Source of the DNA: Aphanomyces cochlioides | Lineage: Eukaryota; Oomycota; Saprolegniomycetes; Saprolegniales; Verrucalvaceae | Direction of reading: 5' to 3' | NCBI GenBank assembly: GCA_019828595.1 | Contig: JAHQRK010000001.1 | Span: 1,860,001 to 1,924,000 of the forward strand | DNA: 64,000 nt | Shown: one piece after another, positions 22,794 through 34,577 of the stretch | How positions within the stretch are numbered: position 1 is the stretch's first letter | Layout of the letters: every line of letters starts with the position of its first letter | Notes under the pieces: generated by a model | The model's database searches: none | Told to the model about the DNA's origin: nothing | The model's input: the letters and a program-made list of their open reading frames with translations, nothing else | Program-made: the position numbers and the translations under genes

Positions 22794-23708
22794 ATGCACG
22801 GCATCCGCAAGTCTGACGTGCCAAAGACGCCGGAAGAAGAAGCAGCAGTCGCTGAACATATCAAGCAGTACAAGGAGATCTCCTCTCAAGTCATGGCGTT
22901 GAAGTCCGCCAAGCAGTTCGACAAGCATGCGCTCAAGTTGTCAGGATTGCTTGTGGTGCTCAACCCGGAATTCTGGATCATTTGGGCCTTCCGACGCGAT
23001 GCAATTCTCCATCTCGTCGAATCGGACAGCAGCCTCAAGCAGGAGCTTGGCGAAGCTGAAGCCAAAGTGACGATGGAAGCGTTGATGAAGAATCCCAAGA
23101 GTTACTCGGCGTGGTTTCAACGACAGTGGATTGTCGATCAAGGGATGGTCACTGTCGAGAAAGAACTGCGACTATGCCATGCGCTACTCAACCAGGACGA
23201 ACGCAACTTTCACTGCTGGAACTACCGTCGATACCTCTCCAAGCTCGCAAACGTTTCTCCTCAAGACACACTTGCATTTACAGCAAGCAAGATTACGCAA
23301 AACTTCTCCAACTACGCGGCGTTGCATCAGCGCACGCTCTTGTTGCCCACACCTCTTACCACGGAAGTGCTCCACGAGGAAATCGAAATGGTAATGCAAG
23401 CCGTCTTCACGGAGCCGTACGATCAGAGTAATTGGTTTTACTACCGTTGGCTTGTGCGGTCGCTGAATCCGTTGACGGAAGAATTCTTTGTCGAGCAAAC
23501 AAGTTGGATCGAAAGCCTCATTCAGGAAGAGCCCAAAGCCAAGTTTGCTTGGATCATGCTCGCGTTTGTCTTGGAGAGAGCTATCAATGCTCGGTTGCAA
23601 GACACAACCGCGTTGTCAGCGAGATGCAAAGACATTTACGTGTCCCTTCAGACGGTCGACTCAGACCATGAACATTACTACAAGGACCGAGTCGCCCGCC
23701 TCTTGTAG
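22794..23708 (+). CDS. Rab geranylgeranyltransferase alpha subunit (PPTA repeats)
   Basis: A single exon of 304 residues. It starts MHGIRKSDVPKTPEEEA, close to the MHGR-type start of RabGGTase alpha chains. It shows protein prenyltransferase alpha repeats, each with the (L/I)xxxPKxYxxWxxRxW pattern: LNPEFWIIWAFRRD, KNPKSYSAWFQRQWIV, NFHCWNYRRYLSKL, FSNYAALHQRTLLL and DQSNWFYYRWLVRSL. With the beta subunit and Rab escort protein it would geranylgeranylate C-terminal cysteines of Rab GTPases. The animal LRR/Ig extensions are absent, as in fungi. A farnesyltransferase alpha subunit is less likely. The 5' gap of 72 bp is shared with ARMC7. Confidence 0.85.
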   Translation: MHGIRKSDVPKTPEEEAAVAEHIKQYKEISSQVMALKSAKQFDKHALKLSGLLVVLNPEFWIIWAFRRDAILHLVESDSSLKQELGEAEAKVTMEALMKNPKSYSAWFQRQWIVDQGMVTVEKELRLCHALLNQDERNFHCWNYRRYLSKLANVSPQDTLAFTASKITQNFSNYAALHQRTLLLPTPLTTEVLHEEIEMVMQAVFTEPYDQSNWFYYRWLVRSLNPLTEEFFVEQTSWIESLIQEEPKAKFAWIMLAFVLERAINARLQDTTALSARCKDIYVSLQTVDSDHEHYYKDRVARLL

Positions 23709-23831
23709 ATAACGTGTGGCGCCAAGCGCCGCCTAGCCACAAATCTACTGCTCTTTCAACTTATCCATCTTCTTCATGAAGCTTCTCTACTGCACTTTGA
23801 ACTTTATCACTCAGTTTGAACTTTAAGTCCA

Positions 23832-25490
23832 TTACATAAGCTTGGACGACTGTCGAGGCGTCATGGAAGCTGCTTGATGCATTTGCGTTGGAGTATGATG
23901 GCTCTTGGTTGAAAGAAGCAAAGAGGGGCTACGGACCGAGCCAGGAGTGAGAGCCTCGGTCTCGAAGGCAGCCAGTTCACGCGCTTCTTCCTGCTCTGGG
24001 CGAAGCATGTCGGCAGCCTCAGCAGCAGTTTGAGCCTGCTCAGCACGCGCCACCCAGTCGACCCGTGCGAGTCCCCAAGCTAGCACGATGACCTTAAAGG
24101 TTTCACCAAACGTATCAGCGACCCAGAAGCCGTTGATGCTCCATTGAAGCGTGATAGGAAGGATATAACTCAGAGGCACGTAAATGCACCAGCTCGCAAT
24201 GTTGTTGGCAAACAAATTGACATCAGCCATGGACAAGGCATTCATCGAAGCTGTGAGGAGAAATCGGCCAAAGGCAACCATGACGCAAACGACGAAAAAG
24301 AAGAGAGCTTCGCTGCACAACTCGAGGATGGCTGGATCGTCCGTCCAAACGTGAAAGAGAGCATGGCGTCCCCACACGACAAACGTGATCAAAACACTAG
24401 CACTGGCCATGACAATTTGTGCTCCAAGCATGAGCACACGCTTCGCAGCAGTGGGGCTGCCTTGGCCCAAGTACCGGGACATGCGAATTTGCGTCGAGAT
24501 GGAAAACCCACTCACGGTAGCGTTCGCAACGCCATAAATCCCGTTGAGGACCGACATGGCCGCCGCAATTTGTGGCCCAAGGAAGCCAGAGAAAGCGCTT
24601 GCAACGGCAGCTGACGACCAATCGACTACGGACGACATTCCCATGGGAACTGCCAACGTGAGGAAGAGCTGGATGCGCTCACGTTTAAGGCAATCCCAAG
24701 TCCAGCCACCCCAATAGTGCACATGGAGCTTCTTCCACCCGACTGCGTACAGCAGAAAGAGAAAAAGCTGAAGATACGTGCTCGTGACCGTCGCGAGTGG
24801 AGATCCAACAAAGCCAAAGCCTTTCCATCCCCATGCCCCGTAGATAAAGACTTGGTTGAAGATAATGTTGAGCAGCATGGTGAATCCACTGCACAGAGTC
24901 GCCGGCATGATCACGCCTTGGGCTGCAAAATACGATGCACAAGCATTGTAGACGTATTGAGGAATGAGAGCAAGAGCCATCACTTGTGCAAACGTTTGGC
25001 CATACGCGACAGTCTCAGCATCGTCCATCGTGAGCGCAATGAGTTTGCCGACAAACAAGTAGTACACCATCACTGGAATGCACGCCACAGTAGCAAAAAC
25101 GATCGCAGTCTGAAGCCAAATGCCGACGAGAATATTGTTCTTGGCACCATACGCTTGTCCACAAAGTGTCGGGATAGCTTGAATCGAATACTGGATGAAC
25201 GCTGAGGGGACACCCATCCACATGCTCGCCAGGGCGACACCAGCCAACTGCTTGGTGCCAATATGGCCTTGGAACGCTGCGTCTGTGAGGGTCATGGCTT
25301 GACGGACCATTTGTCGGAGCGAGAGCTGGATCGCCATGCTTGTCAACTCTTGGATTTCTTGACCGACTGGAATCAAATCCATCGGCTCTAGCACAAGCTC
25401 CGCGGCATCGACAGCGCCATACATTTCAATCCCGTCCTCTTCTTGGCCAAGCTTCCATTTCTTGAGCAGCAGCGATGCTTCTTCGTCCAT
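23832..25490 (-). CDS. MATE-family multidrug/toxin efflux transporter
   Basis: A single exon of 552 residues with the 12-helix plan of MATE exporters. The first helix pair region reads LSLRQMVRQAMTLTDAAFQG and then HIGTKQLAGVALA, the family signature after TM1. ALIPQYVYNACASYFAAQGV and GAWGWKGFGFVGSPLATV follow in the second third, and the C-terminal half repeats the first in inverted symmetry. Residues 1-50 are an acidic cytosolic lead. The last 60 residues are a Ser/Thr-rich tail (RSPSLLLSTKSHHTPTQ). MATE proteins export organic cations by H+ or Na+ antiport. It is a paralogue of the genes at 26052 and 49949, with which it shares tail motifs such as LTP-(R/G)-S/F. Confidence 0.95.
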   Translation of the reverse strand: MDEEASLLLKKWKLGQEEDGIEMYGAVDAAELVLEPMDLIPVGQEIQELTSMAIQLSLRQMVRQAMTLTDAAFQGHIGTKQLAGVALASMWMGVPSAFIQYSIQAIPTLCGQAYGAKNNILVGIWLQTAIVFATVACIPVMVYYLFVGKLIALTMDDAETVAYGQTFAQVMALALIPQYVYNACASYFAAQGVIMPATLCSGFTMLLNIIFNQVFIYGAWGWKGFGFVGSPLATVTSTYLQLFLFLLYAVGWKKLHVHYWGGWTWDCLKRERIQLFLTLAVPMGMSSVVDWSSAAVASAFSGFLGPQIAAAMSVLNGIYGVANATVSGFSISTQIRMSRYLGQGSPTAAKRVLMLGAQIVMASASVLITFVVWGRHALFHVWTDDPAILELCSEALFFFVVCVMVAFGRFLLTASMNALSMADVNLFANNIASWCIYVPLSYILPITLQWSINGFWVADTFGETFKVIVLAWGLARVDWVARAEQAQTAAEAADMLRPEQEEARELAAFETEALTPGSVRSPSLLLSTKSHHTPTQMHQAASMTPRQSSKLM

Positions 25491-26051
25491 GATTGCCTTT
25501 GTCCAGCACGTGCAATTTTGAAACTGGCAGTTGAAGTGGTCATGTAACTGAAACTGACTTCAAGTTTGTATGCCTCACGTTATGTAACTGCAAAGTGCAC
25601 TTACCATCAGTGAAACCTGACTTTAGTGACTATTATCAAATTTAATATGAAAATTTGTATGGAATCATAATAAAGTTCTTATAACGAGGGAATTCAACAG
25701 GACTTTTAACTGAAAGTCCATCTCACTTCAACTTCTCGATTCTCGACACCGCTCAGTGAATTTATGTCGACGAGGACTTCAGTCCTTCGGATTATTAGTG
25801 CTGCTATTGCTGCCCGTTTTAGCGTCCTTACCTCTCTCGTTTTTCGGAGCTTTCTGTTCATTCAGCGCGGGGCCCATGATGGGCAGGATGCAAGTCAATC
25901 CCTGCTTGAGCTTTGTCTTCGTGGATGGAACAGTCTTTGGTTGTAGCGGAAGGAAGCCACGTTCAAAAGATGATAAATTAACTTTCTACTCCTTGATACA
26001 AACTTGGACATCTCAAGTAATTTCTTGTATTCGAGTCCACGTCTCGCTGCA
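25491..26051. other. Intergenic stretch between two MATE genes
   Basis: No gene is supported here. The 25,500-25,760 part carries repeated short TGAAACTG/AACTGAA-like words and the sequence ACCTGACTTTAGTGAC at 25615-25630. A nearly identical sequence lies upstream of the MATE gene at 49949. It probably holds the promoter of the left MATE gene and the 3' end of the right one. Confidence 0.4.
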
Positions 26052-27695
26052 TCACAATGACGGGTTGGCAGCCGATCGGGATCGATTCTTTGGTCGACGA
26101 AAGCCATTTGGCGTCCGAGGAGTGGTGCTGAAATCGTAAGATGGGCTGTTGAAACTCCGCGGCGTGAGAAACATCATCTCGACTTTGATCGTATTCACTT
26201 CCCGCGTCTCGTTCTCCTCGCTTCGGATGGAATTACTCCGCTCGGTAGCTCTCTGAGCTTCTCTTGCTGCAAACGGCCAATTGACATGGGATAGCCCTCG
26301 AAGTAGAATCGCAGTCTTGACAAACTCGCCGATTGCATCGGCCCACCAGAAGCCTCGAATGCCCCACTGAGCTCCAATCGGTAGCATGTAGCTCAGCGGG
26401 ATAAAGATGAGCCACGACGCGACATTGTTGGCCATAAAATTCAAATCAGCCTTCGACACTGCGTTCACACATGCCGTCAACAAGAAACGGACGCATGCTA
26501 TGAACATGCTAGCGAGAAATGGTGTCGTTGCATCGGTGCCCAAGCTGACAATTGCATCGTCGCTGGTCCAGAGGTGAAATAATTGCTCGAGGAAACTCAC
26601 TGAGATCAAGAGCCAGACGACAGCCATAGCGAGCACGATGGCGGCTCCAATGGAGCAAACACGGATGGCATTGGTGACTCCACCGCGGCTAAGGTACCTC
26701 GACGTTCGGATTTGCGTCGCCGCTGTGAAACCAGAGACGCTGGCAGTGACGACACCAAAGAATCCCGTCATGACGGCCAAGGAGGCTGTAATTTCCGGGC
26801 CAAGATATCCTGAAAAGGTGCTAGCGACTGTAATCGTAGCCCAGTCGACGACTGCCGACGCTCCACTTGGAAGAGCGTGCTCAAAGAAAACGTCCAGGCG
26901 AGTCGTCGAGATGCAATCGGACGACCAGCCGCCCCACGATTGAGCATGATGCTTCTTCCACACGATCGTGTACAGCACAAAGAGCACAAGTTGAAAGAAC
27001 GAACTCGTGACGGCTGCAAGAGGAGAACCAATGAAGCCCAAGCCATCCCAGCCTGAGGCACCATGAATGAAGACTTGGTTGAACAAAACGTTCATTCCCA
27101 TCGTGATGACACTGATGACAGTCGCTGGCATGACCACGTCTTGTGCTGCAAAGTACGCGACCAAAGCAGCGTACGCGTACTGTGGAATAAGCCCAAGAGT
27201 CATCATGCGAGCAAACTCGGCGGCAAATGCCAAAGTGTCGGCGTCACTCATCGTGAGCGCAACCATCTCGCTGACGTACATGTACCAGATTGTGACGGGA
27301 ATCGCGCTCAGCATCGCAAATACGAGAGCGGTCTGAAGCCAAACACCGACGAGATGATGATTGCCAGCACCATGAGCTTGGCTGCACAAGGTCGATATAG
27401 CTTGGATGGAAAATTGGACAAAGACCGATGGGAGACCCATCCACGCATGGGCCAACGCGACACCAGCGAGCTGCTTCGTGCCGACATGACCAACGTACGC
27501 AAGATCCGTGATGAGAATAGCTTGTCGAACCAACGACCGCAATGATATCTGGGCAGCCATGGTTGTCAATTCCAATACATCTTGACTGAGTGGTTCATTG
27601 TCGCCGCCCGGTTCCAGCGGTGGAAACGTCGGTGCTCCTCGCTTTGTGGCCACCGTCGGCAATGTCTGGACCAGCTTTGTGCGCTCGGCTTGCAT
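26052..27695 (-). CDS. MATE-family transporter, second copy
   Basis: A single exon of about 547 residues from the ATG at 27695. Two other in-frame possibilities exist (ATG 27761), but 27695 gives an N-terminus of the same length as its paralogues. The MATE core is complete: LSLRQ-type start (SLRSLVRQAILITDLAYVG), HVGTKQLAGVALA, GLIPQYAYAALVAYFAAQDV, GASGWDGLGFIGSPLAAV and an inverted-repeat second half. The tail is basic and Ser-rich (TTPRTPNGFRRPKNRSR). It lies head-to-tail with the MATE gene at 23832, so the two arose by tandem duplication. Export of xenobiotics or metabolites is the family role; the substrate is unknown. Confidence 0.92.
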   Translation of the reverse strand: MQAERTKLVQTLPTVATKRGAPTFPPLEPGGDNEPLSQDVLELTTMAAQISLRSLVRQAILITDLAYVGHVGTKQLAGVALAHAWMGLPSVFVQFSIQAISTLCSQAHGAGNHHLVGVWLQTALVFAMLSAIPVTIWYMYVSEMVALTMSDADTLAFAAEFARMMTLGLIPQYAYAALVAYFAAQDVVMPATVISVITMGMNVLFNQVFIHGASGWDGLGFIGSPLAAVTSSFFQLVLFVLYTIVWKKHHAQSWGGWSSDCISTTRLDVFFEHALPSGASAVVDWATITVASTFSGYLGPEITASLAVMTGFFGVVTASVSGFTAATQIRTSRYLSRGGVTNAIRVCSIGAAIVLAMAVVWLLISVSFLEQLFHLWTSDDAIVSLGTDATTPFLASMFIACVRFLLTACVNAVSKADLNFMANNVASWLIFIPLSYMLPIGAQWGIRGFWWADAIGEFVKTAILLRGLSHVNWPFAAREAQRATERSNSIRSEENETREVNTIKVEMMFLTPRSFNSPSYDFSTTPRTPNGFRRPKNRSRSAANPSL

Positions 27696-28244
27696 TGGGT
27701 TCGTCCACACGGCGAGAAAGTTGAGGAATGTGAGCTGCGAGGTAGCACAGGCTAGGTGCATATCGGACAGACAGTCGGTTGTTCGAGTCAAATGGCCGAC
27801 ATGGACATGCCAACTGCCGGCGATGTCTCATGCATCCACACTAGACGAGGCAACAGATGCGCTCCTCTTTCATCTGTTCAAACTGCATCTCATCAAAAGA
27901 ATTCAAGCCTTCGTCGTCGATGCCAAAGCGTCGTCTTCCGCGAGGATCTCAGCAAACCGCCAACGATGGGGGCTGGTGAACCATACGAGACAGAAGCTTT
28001 CAATCGATCAAGGCGACTGTCGAGCTGACGCCTAGATGCTGTCTTGATAGCGTCGATGAGCCCCCAATTTACCTTGGGAAGGGATGGAGTGCAGTAGAGA
28101 GTCACTGCCGACGAACCCAGCAGCGGATGAATTCCCCCGTGGCGATCCTGAGTGCAAATATAGCATCGAGCGATATTGTCTCCATCTTGCAAGGTTTCAT
28201 GCTGCCCAGACGACAGACACAACGAAGAGTACATTGAACATTCA

Positions 28245-31200
28245 TTACGCCAAGGCAGCTTCCACGACTTGGTCCAAGACATTGAGGTAATTACGAGCAT
28301 AGTACGGCCGGAACAACTCGGCATTGGAGAAGACGGGCTCTCCCCACCGCGGCGAGATCACTTGGCACATGTCGTCGAGACACTGGTTGACGGAATAATC
28401 CACGAGCGTCGCGTTCGTCGCGTTGACTGCGCCTTCAAACTGCTCAAGCAAGGCTTTGTACTGCGCACGATAGTCCGAGCGATGCACAGGAGCGGTGTAG
28501 TACGGTCGGTTTGCAAATACCATAGAGCTTGGTACAAATTTCTGACCATTCGGGTTGGCCGTTGCGACGAAAACCTTGATGCCCGCTTGAGTTAGCTGCG
28601 CGATCTCGGCTTGAAAGGCTTGCAGGAGAGCAGTCACGTCTGCCGGGTTTTGGTACCAACAACTATCCCAGTTCCAGCAGCAAGCAGGAGGAGACGACGC
28701 CGAGTTGCCATGGCCAGGAGCTCCGAGGTACTGCACCCAGTTGGCGCCGTAAAACACAACTTTGGGCTTGAGTTGGAGAGCAATGTCGAGAAGCGGACCA
28801 TGCGAGGAAGAGCATGCGAGGGGGCATCCCCCCATCGAGTCGCGTAGTAAATGGTTGGGAATGCTTGGTTCTTTTGTTGTGCTTTCTCCAAGAGTTTGAC
28901 GAATCGAGGAGCGACCATGCGGGCAAACGAATCCCCCAGCACGACAATTGTAGCATTGACGGCTGCAGTGTTTGCTGATGACGACTCTGTTTGTTTGCGG
29001 TTGAGAACTTTGATCGCTTCGTCGTTCGCCATCGAATCGTTGTAGCCGTCGTACCTGTCAAAGGGTTTCGAGTCGCCTTGAGCAGCGAGAACTTTGCCGA
29101 TCGTCGGGTGAACGACAGTCGGGCCAGCGCTCCATGACAGAGTTGGCATTGACGACTCGTCAATATCAGGATGAGCCACGGAACTTGCAGCTTTCTCGGC
29201 GGCAATTTTGCGCTCAATGGCTGAAAAAGACGCAGGATAGTACGTCGCACAGATCCCAAGGACGACAAGGGCGACCATGCAAAGCGACAGCAGGGGAATC
29301 ACAAAAGGCGATTGTCTTCTGCGGAGTTGATTCTCGACAAAGTAGAGCGTCGCAATGCTGACGACAACTGATGCAATCACGAGAACGTAAGGCTCCAAGT
29401 ACCCAGGACGCAAGCCTTGATCGCCCTTGTATGCATGTTGACAAAGACAAGGAACGGGAAATGCCAGAGATACAATGCGTAGCTGATCTGACCGATGAAG
29501 ACAAGGGGACGGCAGCCGAGGATGTACTTGTTCAGGAGCGCATGTGGCCCAGTGAGAATTAATCCTGCCGTGCCGAGTGTCGGTAAGAGCGCCCAACTTC
29601 CTGGAAACGGCATGTGAGGATTGATGTCCAACAATAACAGCAGCTAGACCAGATAGTGAGATGGCATTCGACGCGATTGCTGGCAAATGAGTCCTCCAAG
29701 GCGTGGCAGCCATAATGGGAGAGTCAAAGTACGCCAAGATGCCGCCGATCGCCATCTGCCAGAACCGAGCGACGGGAAAGTAGAAAGAAAATTTGGTCGT
29801 TGTAGTCTTGAGCTTGCCGTCAAAACCATGGAAGTCGAGGAGGAAGACCATCACACAGGCCCTAGGCCCTGTGTGATGGCGAGTACAAACCAGGTTTTCC
29901 ACCCCTGTAAGGGCCTGTGTGATGACAAAACCTGTTATTTTTTGGCCTGATCAGAGGAACCGCCTCTTTGGGGCAATTGATTTGAAAAAGTCGTGTTTGC
30001 TCATCACACACGTTTACCAAGTTGACTCGTAAAAACTAATACACCTTTTGATTCAATGCCCAAAAATTTTCACAAGTCCCTTCCTCACTGGAGATCGAGA
30101 AAGTTAATAAATGCAGTAGCTGGTCGAACAATGCGTTGTTTATGTGATCTCTCATCTTCTGAATCGGATTCATGGTCAAAGGCTGCTATGGCATAGCTGG
30201 CTAAAGCGAGAGCTTGGATGATTGTGTCTGTCAGCCTTTCTCTTTCTATTCTACGTGGTGCGTACTGGCTCTTTCGAACCAACAAAAAAACCGACCTCTG
30301 GAGGTGGGGCGGAAAATAACTGGTTTTGGTGGGTCAATCCGTCAGGGGCAAAGGAGAATTGACCCAGAAAAACCATCCTGTTCAGGTCACGGGTGCAGGT
30401 CACAGGTTTTTTATTGGTTTTTCTCATGGTTTTATTCAAATTTCTGATCAGATTTTAGGTTTTTCTCATTCGAGCAGCAATTGCGAAGCCTTAAACTGCG
30501 CGGACGACGTCAGACATCTGCGCAGAAAATTGCGCTCACCGCAAAAAATTTTTCTGCAGGCGGATGACTCGGAGGAGGGAGCCCCCAACGTGCACCAAAA
30601 AGGGGTTTCTTTATATTTTCTCTCATCGGGTAAGGCGGCAGGTAGGCCGTAAGGCCGTGCCGCCACCCTGGTGAGGCATGCTAGAGAATGACAAAGTATG
30701 GCGCTTTAACTCTTCCTGGTGATGGAGATATGTTCAATTTTGTAGTGTGACCCAAAAGTGTGACCTGACCCGGATATGACCTGTTTCGGACACTACCGTC
30801 GAGAAAATACATGTTGAACCAAAAGCTGACGGCGATCACGATAACTTGGCTCATGATGGCAAATCGCGGCGGCATTCTCACGACCAACGATGCAAAGAGT
30901 GGCCAGAAGATGTAGAACTGCTCTTCGACGCCAAGGGACCACAAGTGGAGCAACGGATTTAAGAAAATGCTCATCCGGTCTTCTCCAAGTTCGACAAGGA
31001 GAAGCTCAATGTTGGCTCCAAAGAGTCCTCCGGCGTACATCGTCTCCGCCAGCGCTTTCATTTGCATCTTGTCGGCCCACAAGTAACCCATGATGAGAGT
31101 GAACGCAAGGACGAGGATGAGCGCTGGAAAGATGCGTCGGATGCGGCGCGAATAAAAGTTGGCGTAGGTGAACTTTTGCTTGGCAAACTCCTTGAAGAGA

Positions 31201-31619
31201 ATCCCTGAGATCAAGTACCCTGAGATGACAAAGAAGATATCGACGCCGATCAAGCCGCCGCGGAGGTGCCAAGTGTACGCGTGGAAGATGACGACTGGGA
31301 CGATCGCCAGTGCTCGGATGCCGTCAATGTCTGGTCGATATGTGACAGCGTGCTCTGCTGGTGGCGCTACGAGAGGCGTGGTATTCTCTTCAAGGACGTA
31401 CTCATGCGTCGGCTCATGCTTCTCGTCGTCGATTCCTTTGGCGAGTTCCATGTCAAAGGAGTAATGGCTGCTTCGCGACACAGTTGAACGCTGAGCTGTG
31501 TAGTGCTCGGTCTCAAACTCTGGCGTGTCAAATGCAGGATCAGGAAAAACAACATGGCCACGTGATCGCGACGCGCTTGAACTTGGAAGAGCGTCCCGTT
31601 CTGAAGCGAAATCCTGCAT
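28245..31619 (-). pseudogene. Acyltransferase-3 / SGNH protein, interrupted and frameshifted
   Basis: The 5' part (31619-30800) reads a cytosolic lead, then YRPDIDGIRALAIVPVVIFH, GGLIGVDIFFVISGYLIS, FYSRRIRRIFPAL and LHLWSLGVEEQFYIFWP: an acyltransferase-3 membrane domain of the OafA type. The match stops at FNMYFLDG, and resumes near 29845 with GKLKTTTTKFSFYFPVARF. About 0.95 kb of unrelated DNA separates the pieces. Further frame changes occur near 29640 (before LDINPHMPFPG), near 29440 and in a six-C run near 28831. The C-terminal SGNH domain is recognisable (VVLGDSFARMVAPRF; QLKPKVVFYGANWVQYLG). It would O-acylate glycans if intact. Some frame changes could be assembly errors, but the insertion makes loss of function likely. 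Confidence 0.75.
29848..30797. mobile_element. About 0.95-kb insertion of unknown type inside the acyltransferase gene
   Basis: The edges are set by where the acyltransferase reading resumes. The left edge holds a 32-bp perfect-arm inverted repeat (29848-29879; arms CCATCACACAGG / CCTGTGTGATGG) and a third copy of the arm at 29910-29923. The interior is AT-rich with repeated GGTTTT words (30400-30470). It has one short open stretch (30285-30085, minus) containing an acidic DHESDSEDER. I could not identify a transposase or clear target-site duplication, so the element type is open. Confidence 0.45.
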
Positions 31620-31989
31620 GGTCAGCACCGCCTTGGCTCAATTCGACAGTGAGAAAGACGCGCGGCTTGTCCATGGAAGAAGGCAATTTTTTAGCGTGGT
31701 TGACACGTGGAGAGACGACCACTGCAGGATCAGATGCCGTGTGGAAGGTGATTAAAGCACACGGCGGCATCGTCTCCACGACGACATTAGAGTGCGCTTG
31801 GAGGTTGCTCCTCTGTCGATGGAACCAGAAGCTCTGGCTGAAGAGAAGACGATCAAGGCCGAGACTCGGACGGTGTGGATGTGGACGGAGATCAGCGGGA
31901 GTGTCTTTCTAGCGACGAATTGGTGGCCTGGCATGACGGACGTTGGTTGTTTGACAAAACTGGAGGACATCCCACGTTGAGGAGCTGGT

Positions 31990-32284
31990 TGTGCTTGGAT
32001 TTCGTGTGTCATGTGGTGAAATTTTCAACGGAACGACAACGACGTTCGTTGCACACGTCGATGGACGGAGCTTCGGTTGGTACGCTCGTCAAGATCCAAT
32101 GGACGCCAGTTCCCCAAGCCACATCACGCAGTGCCACACGAAAGTGCCGTGTCCCGATAACGTCGACAAGAAGGATCATTGACTTGGGATGTACCGTATG
32201 TTTGGGCAAAGCCCATGTCAACTTGGCAACTTCAACTACTTTTTCCACAAGCATCGGTTCTTCTGGCTAAAAGCAGTAGATTGA
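31990..32284 (+). pseudogene. Unidentified coding remnant with one in-frame TGA
   Basis: One frame reads IFNGTTTTFVAHVDGRSFGW, ARQDPMDASSPSHITQCHTK, PCPDNVDKKDH, then a single TGA (32180-32182), then LGMYRMFGQSPCQLGNFNYF and FHKHRFFWLKAVD to a stop at 32284. The composition (Cys, Trp, Phe spacing) looks protein-like on both sides of the stop. No start or convincing upstream exon was found. I do not recognise the family. It may be the 3' part of a decayed gene whose front was lost. Confidence 0.35.
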
Positions 32285-34577
32285 AGTGACGCTAAAGACG
32301 CTCCGTTTAAGCTATCTCATGAGTCAAACAGACATCGGACGCACAAGATAAACTATGTGGAATATGTCATGGGTCTTCTGTCTGTCAATTGATTTAAAAA
32401 AATTTGCGTGAGAAATAGAATAATCGAAGTTCATAAATATATGTGATGGCCATAACAAAAATTTGAAATATTTCACAAAAATGAATTGGTTGAAATCCAT
32501 AAAATTTATTAAATTTTAATTAATATATGCAGGTTGAATGATATTATTATGCATTAAATTTTGTCATCAGGTATGGAGTTTATTGGACCTATTTCATTTA
32601 AATTGGAATACTTTTTAAATCTAGCAACACCAGTTTCATCAGCGCTTTTTTATACACATGACACTATATTTTCTCGAAAAATACTCAAAAATTGAGGGAG
32701 CTCGCATTCGCATTGCCCAAATATACGGTACACCGCAGTGGAGATTGGACCATGACGGAAGACATCCACTCTAGTGCCCAAACTACAAGTCTGGTTAGGT
32801 GTTGGAGACATTTGAAAGCTCCCGGCTCGCTTGTTGGTCGCAAACTCTACTCGTGACGAGCTTCAAGACGATTCCTTCAATTCCATGATGCTCAACAGGG
32901 CCAGCCAAGCAACTTGTGGCCAATACCTCCTGCACTGCGTTGTGCAGATGTCTGCGGAATCCAAGTGCATTTGGTCGTCGTGCTCTGTACGACAATCTTC
33001 TCATGCTACGGTTCCGTCGAGAGCCCTCATCCTGAGGTGCGCGACTGACGAAGACATGACAAAACAATTCGAAAGAATGATGATGAGCTTCAGCCCTTGG
33101 TATCGTAGGGTACGACACGTCCTCCTCATGCCAGGCCTTGGGAACAATTAATGGAAAATCCCTTAGATGGCCCTACTTTTTACGTCATAATTGAGGGGGA
33201 TCGCTTCTCTGATACCCGTAACAATGGCTATAACGACCCAACACGGACATGGTTATTGCAATCATTAATGAAAAGGGCCCTGGTGATCGGCGTCATGGTT
33301 GAAATGGTCATATTTAATGTGCTCTAGGTCACAATGGCCCTGATAACGGCTGTTGATGCATGAGATTCGGCTTCCTTACCGCTGGGCAACTTCTGCTGGC
33401 AGAAGATTACGAGCAATACATTCTCTAATGTTAAAATACATAAAGTACTTCATGTGCAAGAACCACATACAATCTAAGCGATTCATTGCTCAAGACCTAA
33501 GCTTTGTCCTTCCAACTTCCAATATAGTGGGGCGACTTTTTTCAAAGGCAAAGCTTGTCTTGTGTTGTGTGCTGAGGTTTGAGCCATAACCAGCCACGCA
33601 CAGGCGTGTCCCACGGGCGACAGCCGAGTGCCGTACTTTCTGGAAAGATGCAACAAGATGAAGCTGTGTATTGCATGCTTAGTTGAAGACAACGAGATCT
33701 TGCGACCGGTCGGCCCAAAGGGTGCAGCGCAACCCTTCAGCCAGCACCAGGTCCAGATCGTCAGTTCCAAATTGGTTCCGTATTGGGTTCTACTGGGATA
33801 AGTTAATCAATTGCATTTCCATGGAGGCGGCACTCCCCTAGCAGTGTGTTGATAGACTTACCGCGGGTAGTTTCACCACATCTCGACGATTGTCGTTGCT
33901 ACCAGTGAATTTCGAAATGGATCTATTTTTAGCCGCCAATCAGCGCATTTGGGATGTCCAACTTCTTCAGCTTTGAAGGTAGACTAGCTGCATAAAGATG
34001 AATATGTATCCATACTGCGCCTAAGGTTCCCTTAGTGAGGGGCCAGATGAAAATATTGCCCTAATTACGCTGAGTGTCCGAGCAAACTACCCTAGTTATG
34101 TCTAGCTATGGATCCACAATCCCTAGATATGGTAACAGATTTGTGTTCCACCACTAGATAGGGTGTCCTCGGCGTCCTCCAGCCCTTCTTTTCCATAATA
34201 TTTTTCCAAGCCTTGCCTCATGCGCTCGTCAGTAGTATATAGAGAGGCGTAACTCACCAGCCGTACTTTGTCCTTCTATTAGGCCATGCTAGACGACTTC
34301 GTCGCCCACGAGGGTATATCTGCAACCAAAAAAGAGTCCGATACACTGCATAGGCAGTGTTTGACCTTCGACGATCGCTTGTACAGGCACACATCGATCT
34401 CAGGTCGCAATAACCGAATACAATAATGTAGAATCCCATAATTGAAACGGCCAATCAGAATCGCCCATTTCCATTTCAGATACAGTCAACCTTCAGAATA
34501 GTGATATCAATTTTCCGAGTAAACTGTATAATATTTCAAAGGATTGCATTTTCACAGTTCTTTCAACGATGATTTAG
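32285..34577. other. Gene-free, AT-rich stretch
   Basis: I see no credible gene. The 32,400-32,700 part is strongly AT-rich. A plus-strand open stretch of about 105 codons at 32,831-33,151 is Met/Ser/Cys-rich and matches nothing I know. The rest is short open frames only. It is likely old repeat sequence. Confidence 0.4.

Noticed and set aside
22794..23708. Farnesyltransferase/GGTase-I alpha subunit as the identity of the PPTA gene
   Set aside because: The MHGxxK start and repeat spacing fit RabGGTase alpha better, although the families are related.
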